Assembly (NCBI RefSeq): GCF_014287895.1
Contig: NZ_JACOPP010000016.1
Span: forward strand, 3,621-67,620
Origin: Lawsonibacter hominis
GTDB lineage: Bacteria; Bacillota; Clostridia; Oscillospirales; Oscillospiraceae
Length of the DNA stretch: 64,000 nt
Direction of reading: 5' to 3'
Below the pieces are notes generated by a model. It ran no database searches. It was given only the letters and a program-made list of their open reading frames with translations, and had not been told where the DNA came from. Made by a program: the position numbers and the translations under genes. Of this stretch, positions 35,400 through 43,259 are shown piece by piece (the first letter of the stretch is position 1; every line of letters starts with the position of its first letter).

Positions 35400-35723
35400 A
35401 TGAATGTGGACTATTTTGCCATCGGCCAGCGGATCAAACAGGTCCGAAGAGACCGGGGCATGACGCAGGAGCGCCTTGCAGAGGCATTGTCGGTATCGGT
35501 GGGATACATCAGCCAGATCGAGCGGGGCGTGACGAAGATCAGCCTGGAGACGCTGGCGGCCGTGGCGGCCTGTCTGGCCTGTGATCTGAGTGAACTGGCT
35601 ACCGGCGTGGCGGTGACGCAGGAGCACTATCTGGACCGGGAACTGGCCCAGCTGACCGCCCGCATGGATGGGCGGCAGAAAAAGCTGCTGCACGAACTGG
35701 CCCGGCTGATTCTGAAATATTGA
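35400..35723 (+). CDS. XRE-family helix-turn-helix regulator
   Basis: 107 residues: HTH of the Cro/cI type (IGQRIKQVRRDRGMTQERLA, then VSVGYISQIERG) followed by a C-terminal helix. The ATG at 35400 (MNVDY) is preferred; one at 35388 is so close to a possible -10 (TACACT, 35378-35383) that it would leave no leader. The short inverted repeat ACTCAA-AA-TTGAGT upstream (near 35331-35344) may be its own operator. Targets unknown. Confidence 0.88.
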   Translation: MNVDYFAIGQRIKQVRRDRGMTQERLAEALSVSVGYISQIERGVTKISLETLAAVAACLACDLSELATGVAVTQEHYLDRELAQLTARMDGRQKKLLHELARLILKY

Positions 35724-35727
35724 GCAT

Positions 35728-35767
35728 AAAAACAGGGCGGCTCCCGTCGGGAGCCGCCCTGTTTTTA
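35728..35767. terminator. Bidirectional terminator
   Basis: A near-perfect stem (AACAGGGCGGCTCCC and its complement) with an A-run before and a T-run after, between the convergent XRE and metallophosphoesterase genes. Confidence 0.92.
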
Positions 35768-36589
35768 TGCGTCGGGGACCAGGTCCAGCAGCACCAGTTC
35801 AGGCCGGTTGAAGATGCGGGGCAGCCGGGTGGTCTCCCGGGCAAGCCCCCGGCTGACGACGAGGACGGTGCCCTCCAGATCATAGCGCCCTCCGGCGTAC
35901 CGGGGGAAAAGACCCTGATTGGGGGCCGCAAGGCCGTTAATGAGGCCGGGCAGCCGCCATTGCCCCCCATGGGCATGTCCGGCGAGGATCACATCGAAGC
36001 CATAGGACAAATAGGTCTCGATGCGTTCCGGCCGGTGAGAGAGCAGAAGGGAAACCACGCCCTCCGGCCGCTGGGCCGAAGCCCGCTCCAGCTGGGCCGC
36101 CCAGGCCTGCTCGCCCACAGCGGGGTCGTCCACCCCGCACAGGGCGATAGCCGCCCCGTCTTTGGAAAAAAGCGTACAATCCCCTGCCAGCACCGTGACG
36201 CCCTGGGCGGAAAACCACGCCTTGAGCGCCTCCGCCCGCCCGGTGCGCCACTCGTGGTTGCCGGTGACGTAACAGCAGCTCCAGCGCTGCAGCAGAAGGG
36301 GGATCAGCTCCAGAGTGTTGGCGCCGGGTGCATCGTCGTCAAAGATATCGCCGCCCAGCAGCACCAGGTCGGGCTGGGCCGCCTCCAGGGCGGAGAGCAG
36401 CTGCGCCTGTCCCGCGCCGTAGTCGCAGCTGTGGAAATCGGTGATCAGGGCCAGACGGAGGGGCGCGGAGAGCTGCGGCGCGGGAATGGTATAGGTACGT
36501 ACGGCCAGCCGGCTGTCCACGGCTGCCGCGCCCACGCAGACCAGCCGCGCCGCCGCCAGCAGACGCCGGCGGCGGCGCGGCCTCCTCAC
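35765..36589 (-). CDS. YkuE/YaeI-like metallophosphoesterase
   Basis: 274 residues. Metal motifs LALITDFHSC (D-x-H), LLGGDIFDDD, VTGNHEWR, LLSHRPE and ILAGHAHGGQ, all in order, as in YaeI/YkuE membrane-associated phosphoesterases. The N-terminus is arginine-rich followed by a short hydrophobic stretch (LLAAARLVCVGAAAV), probably a membrane anchor or Tat-like signal. GTG 36589 overlaps the pncB stop (GTGA) and is preferred; an ATG 36 bp upstream would overlap pncB by 40 bp. Confidence 0.85.
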   Translation of the reverse strand: MRRPRRRRRLLAAARLVCVGAAAVDSRLAVRTYTIPAPQLSAPLRLALITDFHSCDYGAGQAQLLSALEAAQPDLVLLGGDIFDDDAPGANTLELIPLLLQRWSCCYVTGNHEWRTGRAEALKAWFSAQGVTVLAGDCTLFSKDGAAIALCGVDDPAVGEQAWAAQLERASAQRPEGVVSLLLSHRPERIETYLSYGFDVILAGHAHGGQWRLPGLINGLAAPNQGLFPRYAGGRYDLEGTVLVVSRGLARETTRLPRIFNRPELVLLDLVPDA

Positions 36590-38028
36590 CGCCGGCCCTT
36601 GAGCAGCTGCTGCTTGATGTCCCATAGCTTTTGGGAAAGATCCACATAATAATTATGGGGGTTTTCAAAGCGCTTGACCTCGTCCCACAAAAGGTCGATC
36701 TGCGCCGCGCAGTAGGTGCGCATTTCCAGGATGGAGGGAGAGCGGTACACGCGCCTGCCGCGCTGGAAGACAGGTACCAGAAGTTCCTTGGCGGTAAAGT
36801 CGGTAAAGGTCTTTCGCTTCCAGGTGGCGTCCGGATCGAAGAGCTCCAAGGGCTGGCTTTCCTCCACGACCTCGTCGTGCAGCGTGATCAGATCCGCGAA
36901 GGCCTTGCCGGTATCGTTTTCAAACAGACGGTAAACCTTTTTGAAATGGGGATTGGTAATCTTGGCCGCATTCTCGCTGATCTTGATCTTGGGAATGATG
37001 TTGCCCGCGCCGTCCTCTACAGCGGCCAGCTTGTAGACCCCGCCGAACACCGGCTCGCTCTTGGAGGTAATGAGCCGCTCGCCCACGCCGAAGGAGTCGA
37101 TCCTGGCGCCCTGGAGCAGCAGGTCGCGGATGATATACTCATCCAACGAGTTGGAAGCCACGATCTTGCATTCGGTCAGTCCCGCCGCGTCCAGCATCTT
37201 TCGGGCCTTCCGGGACAGGTAGGTCAGGTCGCCGGAGTCCAGCCGGATGGCGCAGCTGGTGATGCCCTGGGGCAGCAGCACCTCCTGAAAGGCGCGGATG
37301 GCGTTGGGAACGCCGGATTTGAGCACGTTGTAGGTGTCCACCAGCAGGGTGGCGGAGTGGGGATACAGCTGGCAGTAGGTCTTGAATGCGGTATACTCGT
37401 CCGGGAACATCTGTACCCAGGAGTGGGCCATAGTACCGCCGGCAGGCGCACCATAGATCTCGTCGGCCAGGGTGCAGGCAGTACCGGCGCACCCGGCAAT
37501 GTAGGAGGCCCGCGCGCCCAGAATCGCGGCGTCGGGCCCCTGCGCCCGCCGGGAGCCGAATTCGCTGACCGGGCGCCCGCCGGCGGCGCGGACGATGCGG
37601 TTGGTCTTCGTGGCGATGAGGGACTGATGATTCAGCGTGAGCAGGAGAAAGGTCTCGATGAACTGGGCCTCGATGGCCGGCGCCCGGACGGTGAGGAAGG
37701 GCTCGCCGGGGAAAATGGGGGTGCCCTCCGGCACCGCCCAGATATCGCCGGTGAAGCGGAAGGTCTTCAAATACTCTAAAAATTCCGCGCAAAAGCAGCC
37801 CTTGCCCCGGAGATAGGAGATGTCCTCCTCGTCAAAGCGGAGGCGCTCGATATAATCGGCCACCTGCTCCAGACCGGCCGCAATGGCAAAGCCGCCGCCG
37901 TCGGGCACGTTGCGGAAAAATACATCGAAATAACAGATCTGACCGGCGTGTCCCGTTTGAAAATAGCCGTTGCCCATGGTGAGCTCGTAGAAATCGCAGA
38001 GGAGCGTATAGTTCATGTGATCCTTCAT
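36586..38028 (-). CDS. pncB: Nicotinate phosphoribosyltransferase
   Basis: 480 residues, start MKDHMNYTLLCDFYELTMGN. Typical clostridial-type NAPRTase: FRNVPDGGGFAIAAGLEQ, EFGSRRAQGPDA, LDSGDLTYLSRKARKML, VGERLITSKSEPVFGGVYKL. It makes nicotinate mononucleotide in NAD salvage. A decayed cysteine hydrolase, possibly the nicotinamidase that would feed it, lies upstream. AGGAGG precedes the start by 11-12 bp. Confidence 0.94.
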   Translation of the reverse strand: MKDHMNYTLLCDFYELTMGNGYFQTGHAGQICYFDVFFRNVPDGGGFAIAAGLEQVADYIERLRFDEEDISYLRGKGCFCAEFLEYLKTFRFTGDIWAVPEGTPIFPGEPFLTVRAPAIEAQFIETFLLLTLNHQSLIATKTNRIVRAAGGRPVSEFGSRRAQGPDAAILGARASYIAGCAGTACTLADEIYGAPAGGTMAHSWVQMFPDEYTAFKTYCQLYPHSATLLVDTYNVLKSGVPNAIRAFQEVLLPQGITSCAIRLDSGDLTYLSRKARKMLDAAGLTECKIVASNSLDEYIIRDLLLQGARIDSFGVGERLITSKSEPVFGGVYKLAAVEDGAGNIIPKIKISENAAKITNPHFKKVYRLFENDTGKAFADLITLHDEVVEESQPLELFDPDATWKRKTFTDFTAKELLVPVFQRGRRVYRSPSILEMRTYCAAQIDLLWDEVKRFENPHNYYVDLSQKLWDIKQQLLKGRR

Positions 38029-38211
38029 GGCTTGTTAACCTCCTGGCCTGCCGGCTCGCCGCGGGGCCCGAGCCTGGGCCCCGCGATAAGCGGCGGAGGG
38101 CGGCGGAAGTTCATTTCCGCGCCCGCAAAATCAAATCAAACTGGGGGTGTCCGGTGAAGGGGACCTCCACCGGGGGAACAGCACGCAGAAGCCGCAGAGG
38201 AGCGGGCCGCC

Positions 38212-38578
38212 TCAGCGGTTGCGCGCCGTGATCTGCAGGGCTTCCATCAGGCGCAGGGCCTGCTTATGGCGGGGTCCGGTCCGGCGGTGCAGGCGGCGAC
38301 CACCACGATCTCCGCCTCCGGGAGCAGCCTGCCGCGCCATAGAGCTTCCAGCCTTCCGAAGCGCTGAGGCAGTGGGGGACCGGCAGCTTCCGGCCCTCCC
38401 GGGTATCCAGATAATCCCTGCCGTGCGTGTCCAGCGTAAAGGCCACGTCCTCGCCCGGGCAGCGGCAGCGGGCGATCTTTCGGGCGATGGGCGCATCCGG
38501 CTCCGCCGCGCCGGGAAAGCCCAGCGCACCGTCCACAAAGTCCTTCTGGTACTCCACGACCAGCAGCAGCTTTTTCAT
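38212..38578 (-). pseudogene. Decayed isochorismatase/nicotinamidase-like cysteine hydrolase
   Basis: From ATG 38578 the frame reads MKKLLLVVEYQKDFVDGALG, with the catalytic Asp (EYQKDFVD), and continues through FTLDTHGRDYLDTREG to GWKLYG. It then breaks: C-terminal family sequence (EAEIVVVAACTAGP) is in another frame, and RHKQALRLMEALQI in a third, ending at 38212. About 60 residues holding the catalytic Cys are missing. So this is an internally deleted, twice-shifted gene. Its place upstream of pncB suggests a lost nicotinamidase. Confidence 0.8.
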
Positions 38579-38625
38579 AGGGCGCCGTCTTTCCCAAATG
38601 CAGCGCCGGGGCCTGCGGCGCGGGT

Positions 38626-39129
38626 TCAGTTCAGGGCTTTTTCAAAGCAGGGGTAAGGCAGCGGCCTGCCGTGGAGACGGATCTCGCCCACTTTGGTAAA
38701 CCCCCGGCTGAGAATGAGCGCCTGCATGCGGAGGTTGAGACGGTACGTGTCGATGCGCAGGGCGGAAAGGCCCCGCTGCCGGGCCAGCTCCTCCGCAAAG
38801 GCGAAAAAGGCCCGGCCCACGCCCTGCCGCTGGAAGGCCGGATCCACGGCCATGCGGTGAATCACCACCGCCGGGGGCGCGGTGGCCCAGGGCAGCGGGG
38901 CATACTCCGGCGCTTCGGCGGTGTTGATACACGCCGCGCCCGCCAGTACGCCGCCCGACCGGGCGGCGTACAGCTCGCCCCGCGCCAGATCGTCTGCGTA
39001 GAAGTCCCGGGTGGGGTAGTCCTCCCCCCACTGGGGGTTGCCCAGCTCGTTCATATGTGCCACCGCCCGGCGCACCAGAAGCCAGACCACGTCCAGCTCT
39101 TCGGCCCGGGCGGGCCGTATCTCGATCAT
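38626..39129 (-). CDS. GNAT-family N-acetyltransferase
   Basis: 167 residues; MIEIRPARAEELDVVWLL start, the acetyl-CoA loop VDPAFQRQGVGRAFF (about 107-121) and RIDTYRLNLRMQALILSRGF near the C-terminus. Substrate unknown. Single gene in the minus-strand group. Confidence 0.88.
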   Translation of the reverse strand: MIEIRPARAEELDVVWLLVRRAVAHMNELGNPQWGEDYPTRDFYADDLARGELYAARSGGVLAGAACINTAEAPEYAPLPWATAPPAVVIHRMAVDPAFQRQGVGRAFFAFAEELARQRGLSALRIDTYRLNLRMQALILSRGFTKVGEIRLHGRPLPYPCFEKALN

Positions 39130-39163
39130 AGATTTGCTCCTTTGTACCGGCTGCGGCGGGCGG

Positions 39164-39952
39164 TCATTCCGCCGGGGGCGTGGGCCCCAGGGCGTTGTGC
39201 AGCTCCGGCGTGATGGCGCCCCGGAACAGGCGCACCGCGTAGCGGTGCAGATCCTCCAGCTTGCCGGGCACCGAGTCGGCGCTCAGGCTGCCGTTGGCGG
39301 AGAGGTCCTCATCCAGGATAAATTTGACCTCCTTGTCGGTCTTGCCGCCCCCCAGCAGGCCGGGGCCTGCGTGGAGCTTCATGCGGTAGCCGCCGGCCAG
39401 AGCGCTCTCCACGTCCACGGCACATTTGCTCACATCGGTCTCCTCCACGTCGGGCTCCCCCAGAATGCCCAGATAGGGCTCCCGGATCAGATCGTCCCAA
39501 AGCAGCTCCTCCAGCCCCAGGGCCCGGCGGGAAAATGCGTTGACATACCGCAGGCCGATGCGCTCGAAAAAGGCGGGCTGGTAGATCTGGATAAACTGGG
39601 CCAGGGGCTTGTCCAGCCGGGCGGCAAAGTCCTCCCAGCGCTGGTAGCGCAGGGTGGACAGCGCGATGAAGCTGCTGGTCAGATTCAGCTTCCATTTTCC
39701 ATCGGCGGAGACGAAGTTGTAGTTGGTAATGGGCGCCTGGGGCTCCAGCGCAGGCGTGGGGCCCGGCTTTACCTTGGGGGGCAGCTGCTCCTGACGGGCC
39801 ATATAGCGGGGGAAGTCGTGACGCACCGCCTCCTGAAACTCGGCGGGGTCCTTGGCACCGATGTTCAGAATCGTGGGGAAGCGCAGCTGGCAGATGACCT
39901 CCACCAGCGGGGACCGGGCATATTGACAGCGGTCGTATTCGGCGAACAGCAT
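39164..39952 (-). CDS. TIGR04255-family protein
   Basis: 262 residues from ATG 39952, after GGAAGGAG. The opening SPLVEVICQLRFPTIL with a later FPRYMARQEQ matches the TIGR04255 family, which has no known function and is sometimes found near toxin or defence genes. No membrane or signal segments. An internal segment LGLRYVNAF-type (IGLRYVNAFSRRALGLEEL) is the other family hallmark. Confidence 0.75.
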   Translation of the reverse strand: MLFAEYDRCQYARSPLVEVICQLRFPTILNIGAKDPAEFQEAVRHDFPRYMARQEQLPPKVKPGPTPALEPQAPITNYNFVSADGKWKLNLTSSFIALSTLRYQRWEDFAARLDKPLAQFIQIYQPAFFERIGLRYVNAFSRRALGLEELLWDDLIREPYLGILGEPDVEETDVSKCAVDVESALAGGYRMKLHAGPGLLGGGKTDKEVKFILDEDLSANGSLSADSVPGKLEDLHRYAVRLFRGAITPELHNALGPTPPAE

Positions 39953-40080
39953 GTTCCATACCGCTCCTTCCTGTGTGGGTTTCTTCTTTATTGTATCCCC
40001 GAAAGCCCCGTCTGTCAAACCGGTTGCGCCGATTTGTGCGGTGTGCTATCATCCAAATAAGAACGAAAGGAGGAGAGCCT

Positions 40081-40959
40081 GTGCATCTCACGCTGCAGCA
40101 CGGCGCATATCGCGCCCAGGTGGATACGATGGGAGGAGAGCTCATATCCTGCCGGGACGGACAGGGACTGGAATACATCTGGCAGGGGGACGCCGCCGTC
40201 TGGCCGGGCCGTAACCCGCTGCTGTTCCCGATCGTGGGCGCTCTGGCGGACGCAACGGTCTGCTTCGCGGGCAGGGCATACCGTATGCAGCGCCATGGGT
40301 TTGCCCGGCGGCAGGAGTTTGCGGTGACCGGGCACGGGGAAAACTGGGCGGAGCTGGAGCTGCGGGACAGCCCCGAGACCCGGGCGGCCTATCCCTACCC
40401 CTTCCGCCTGCGGGTGCGGCAGACGCTGGGCGAGGGCGGCTTCACCACTGCGGTCACGGTGGAGAACCCCGGACCGGCGGAGCTGCCCTTCTGCCTGGGG
40501 GCGCATACCGGCTTTTGCTGCCCCCTGCTGCCGGGAGAACGGTTTGAAGACTATGAGCTGGTTTTTGCACAGCCCGAGACCTGCCCCGCCCTGATCCCGA
40601 AGGGAGGGGGGCTGGATCGGGGCCGCACCGCGCCCGGTCTGGAGAATGCCCGGGTCCTGCCCCTGCGGTACGAGACGTTCGATGCGCTGGATACCCTGGT
40701 GTTCGAGGGGCTGCGCTCCCGGTCGGTCACCCTGCGGCACCGGACGGCGGGGCGGGGCGTGCGCGTGGACTTTTCCGGCTTTCCGGTGCTGGCCCTGTGG
40801 ACCATGCCGGACAAACACGCCCCATACCTGTGCATCGAGCCCTGGCACGGCTGCCCCCACATGGAGGGGGAGGGGACGGAATTCACCGATAAGGCGTACT
40901 GCATCCGACTGGCGCCGGGAGCGGCGCGGACCCTGTCCTACCGGGTGGCGCTGCTCTGA
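40081..40959 (+). CDS. Aldose 1-epimerase family protein (LacX-like)
   Basis: 292 residues from GTG 40081, 8 bp after AGGAGG. Galactose mutarotase fold: GGELISCRD, WPGRNPLLFPIVG, RHGFARRQEF (about 75) and FCLGAHTGFCCP (about 142; catalytic His). It interconverts sugar anomers or is a related sugar-phosphate epimerase. Divergent from the TIGR04255 gene. Confidence 0.88.
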   Translation: MHLTLQHGAYRAQVDTMGGELISCRDGQGLEYIWQGDAAVWPGRNPLLFPIVGALADATVCFAGRAYRMQRHGFARRQEFAVTGHGENWAELELRDSPETRAAYPYPFRLRVRQTLGEGGFTTAVTVENPGPAELPFCLGAHTGFCCPLLPGERFEDYELVFAQPETCPALIPKGGGLDRGRTAPGLENARVLPLRYETFDALDTLVFEGLRSRSVTLRHRTAGRGVRVDFSGFPVLALWTMPDKHAPYLCIEPWHGCPHMEGEGTEFTDKAYCIRLAPGAARTLSYRVALL

Positions 40960-41005
40960 ACGGGGGTCGGAGCTCGCGCGGGGCCCTGGCCGTCATGCAT
41001 CCCCC

Positions 41006-41062
41006 TGTCGAAAAAGGCCTTTTTCGACAAGCTCAGGCGGACCCGCAAGGGCCCGCCTTTTC
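41006..41062 (+). terminator. Two hairpins after the epimerase gene
   Basis: A 24-bp perfect palindrome (41006-41029, half-site TGTCGAAAAAGG), then a stem GGCGGACCC-GCAA-GGGCCCGCC with TTTT (41036-41062). They should end the epimerase transcript before dpaA. Confidence 0.7.
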
Positions 41063-41122
41063 TGCACCCTTTTCGGGCCCGGGAATAGGATGAAACAGTC
41101 ACGGATATCGGAGGGGAGTGCC

Positions 41123-41525
41123 ATGAGAAACGAATTGAATCTATGGGTGATCGGAGGCGACATGCGCCAGGCCAAACTGGCCGAGCTGCTGGCCGACGAC
41201 GGTCACACGGTACACGCCTTTGCGCTGGAACAGCTGGGCAAACTTCCCGGCGTGCTGCCGGAGGAGAGCCTGGAGGGCGTGGCGCTGGCCGACTGCGTGG
41301 TGCTGCCCCTGCCGGTGGCAGGGGAGGGCACCCTGCTGAATGCGCCGCTTGCCGCAGGACGCCACCCCCTGGCCCTGGTACTGGACGCGCTGCGGCCGGG
41401 GCAGGTGATCTGCGCCGGAATGGTCTCGCCCCAGACGGCCTCTATGGCTGCGGACCGGGGGCTGACCCTCCACGACTATTTCCGGCGGGAGGAACTGGCG
41501 GTAGCCAACGCGGTGCCCACCGCAG
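41123..41525 (+). pseudogene. dpaA: dpaA (spoVFA) 5' part, cut off by element 2
   Basis: Starts MRNELNLWVIGGDMRQAKLA after GGAGGGG and continues 134 codons to EELAVANAVPTA. This is the N-terminal half of dipicolinate synthase subunit A, which with DpaB makes dipicolinic acid in the mother cell for the spore core. At 41526 the frame enters element 2 and runs on uselessly to 41833, overlapping the recombinase. The rest of the gene is at 51418-51903. Recombination between the 16-bp repeats gives a 290-residue DpaA, close to the 297 of B. subtilis. Confidence 0.93.
41510..41525 (+). repeat. Element 2 left attachment repeat
   Basis: GCGGTGCCCACCGCAG, identical to 51418-51433 and starting on a codon boundary in both dpaA parts (AVPTA). 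Preceded by AAC here and AAT at the right copy. Confidence 0.92.
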
Positions 41526-41604
41526 CAGTGATAGGACACGGGCGGGGCGCATATCCTCTTGGTGCCGGTCAGGCGGCGGAAAAGAAGAAAGGGGGGGAGG
41601 GCCC

Positions 41605-43200
41605 ATGGGTCCGGCGGAACAGGGAAAACACAGGGACGGCGGCGCCCTGCGGGTGGCGGCCTACTGCCGGGTCTCCACAGAGAAGGAGGATCAGCTCAAT
41701 TCTCTGTCTGCCCAGCGGCAATTTTTTCAGCGTTACATTACGGAGCATCCGCAGTGGTCGCTTGTGGACGTGTTCGCGGATGAGGGACTGTCCGGGACCT
41801 CGGTCCGGCGCCGGCTCCGGTTTGCGGAGATGATCCGGCGGGCGATGGACGGGGAAATCGACCTGATCCTGACCAAAGAGGTCTCGCGCTTTGCCCGCAA
41901 TACGGTGGACGCGCTCCAGGTCACCCGGCAGCTCAAGGAGAAGGGGGTGGGCGTGCTTTTTCTCAACGACAACATCGACACACGGGAAAACGACGGGGAA
42001 TTCCGGCTGACCATCATGGCCAGCGTGGCCCAGGAGGAGAGCCGAAAGGTGTCGGAGCGGACCCGGTGGGGACAGCTCCAGGCCATGAAGCGGGGCGTGG
42101 CCTTCGGCAACGACTCGCTGTACGGCTATACGCTCCGGGCGGGACGGCTTACCATCCGGCCGGAGCAGGCGGAGGTGGTCCGGACCGTCTACCGCAGCTT
42201 CCTGGAGGAGGGCAAGGGGGCCCACGCCATCGCGCGGGCGCTGACGGAGGCCGGGGTCCGCCCCCCGCTCCGGGCCGGCGGAGCGTGGTCCGCCACGATG
42301 GTGCTGCGCATGCTGCGCAACGAAAAATACTGCGGCGACCTGCTGCAGAAAAAGTACCGGACCACCGACTATCTGACCCACCGCAAGGTCCCCAACGACG
42401 GGACGGAAGCGCAGTTCTGCCTGCGGGACCACCACGAGGCCATCGTCAGCCGGACGCAGTTCGAGGCCGTGCAGGCGGAGCTGGCCCGGCGGGCGGGCCT
42501 GGCGGCGGACAAGGGCAGGTTTTCCGCCCGCTACTGGTATTCCGGGAAGATCCGCTGCGGGGCCTGCGGAAAAAGCTTTACCCTGAAGCGGACGCGCCGG
42601 GCGGACGGGACGGAATACCAGCGTTTTGTCTGCCGGGGGCGATTGGAGGGCGGGCATGCCTGCCGGATGCGGGCGGTGCCCGCGCAGGACCTTCTTGCCT
42701 GTGCCCGCGGGGTGCTGCGGGCAATTGGCCTGGACGGCCGGGCCGTCACGGAGGAGCTGGTGCGGGCGCTGGAGCGGCCGCAGCCGGACGCCGCCGGCGG
42801 GGCGGAGCCGATCCGCAGGGCCTTGCAGCGCAGGACGGAGCGAAAGGAACGGGCCCTGGAGGCATTCCTGGACGGCGACCTTGCCGGCGGCGATATGCGC
42901 CGCATGGTGGAGCGGTACGAGGAGGAGATGAAACAGCTGCAGGAGCAGCTGGAGCGGCTGGAGCAACAGGGGGCGGACGCTGAAGAGACCGGGGCGGAGC
43001 GCCGGGCCCGGGTGGCGGAGCTGGCGGAGCGGGAGCTGGCGGGCTCGGACGCGGTCCTGGACGAGGCGATCCGGCGCATCACGGTTTATCCGGAGCAGCT
43101 TCTCGTTGAGGTGGCGGAGCTGCCCGTCGTCTTTCGGGTCTGTACCGGAGGGGGCGTTCCGGCGGGGGACGGCCCGCCGCAGGATACTGCTTGCAAATAA
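41605..43200 (+). CDS. Large serine recombinase of element 2
   Basis: 531 residues. Resolvase domain with catalytic Ser in AAYCRVSTEKED (about 18) and TKEVSRFARN near 92; recombinase domain; zinc ribbon CGACGKSF with later Cys pair; long coiled coil (MKQLQEQLERLEQQ, about 435-448). It is of the same class as SpoIVCA, which excises the skin element in Bacillus mother cells. ATG 41605 follows GGGGGAGG. With no visible terminator between the dpaA start and this gene, dpaA transcription would read into it. It differs clearly from the element 1 recombinase. Confidence 0.95.
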   Translation: MGPAEQGKHRDGGALRVAAYCRVSTEKEDQLNSLSAQRQFFQRYITEHPQWSLVDVFADEGLSGTSVRRRLRFAEMIRRAMDGEIDLILTKEVSRFARNTVDALQVTRQLKEKGVGVLFLNDNIDTRENDGEFRLTIMASVAQEESRKVSERTRWGQLQAMKRGVAFGNDSLYGYTLRAGRLTIRPEQAEVVRTVYRSFLEEGKGAHAIARALTEAGVRPPLRAGGAWSATMVLRMLRNEKYCGDLLQKKYRTTDYLTHRKVPNDGTEAQFCLRDHHEAIVSRTQFEAVQAELARRAGLAADKGRFSARYWYSGKIRCGACGKSFTLKRTRRADGTEYQRFVCRGRLEGGHACRMRAVPAQDLLACARGVLRAIGLDGRAVTEELVRALERPQPDAAGGAEPIRRALQRRTERKERALEAFLDGDLAGGDMRRMVERYEEEMKQLQEQLERLEQQGADAEETGAERRARVAELAERELAGSDAVLDEAIRRITVYPEQLLVEVAELPVVFRVCTGGGVPAGDGPPQDTACK

Positions 43201-43259
43201 TAATCAGACATTGTAAGATAAAGAACACAAAACGCGGATATGGGAAAGGAGCGTGCCGG

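Noticed and set aside
38058..38084. GC hairpin upstream of pncB as a riboswitch or terminator
   Set aside because: A simple stem with no T-run and no recognisable conserved aptamer sequence.
41060..41122. A mother-cell (sigma-E or sigma-K) promoter before dpaA
   Set aside because: GAATA and CACGGATAT elements can be forced into the consensus but spacing and matches are too weak to call.
41526..41833. The extended dpaA 5' frame as a real fusion protein
   Set aside because: The tail is out of frame with the recombinase and has shadow-frame composition; the gene is better read as interrupted.
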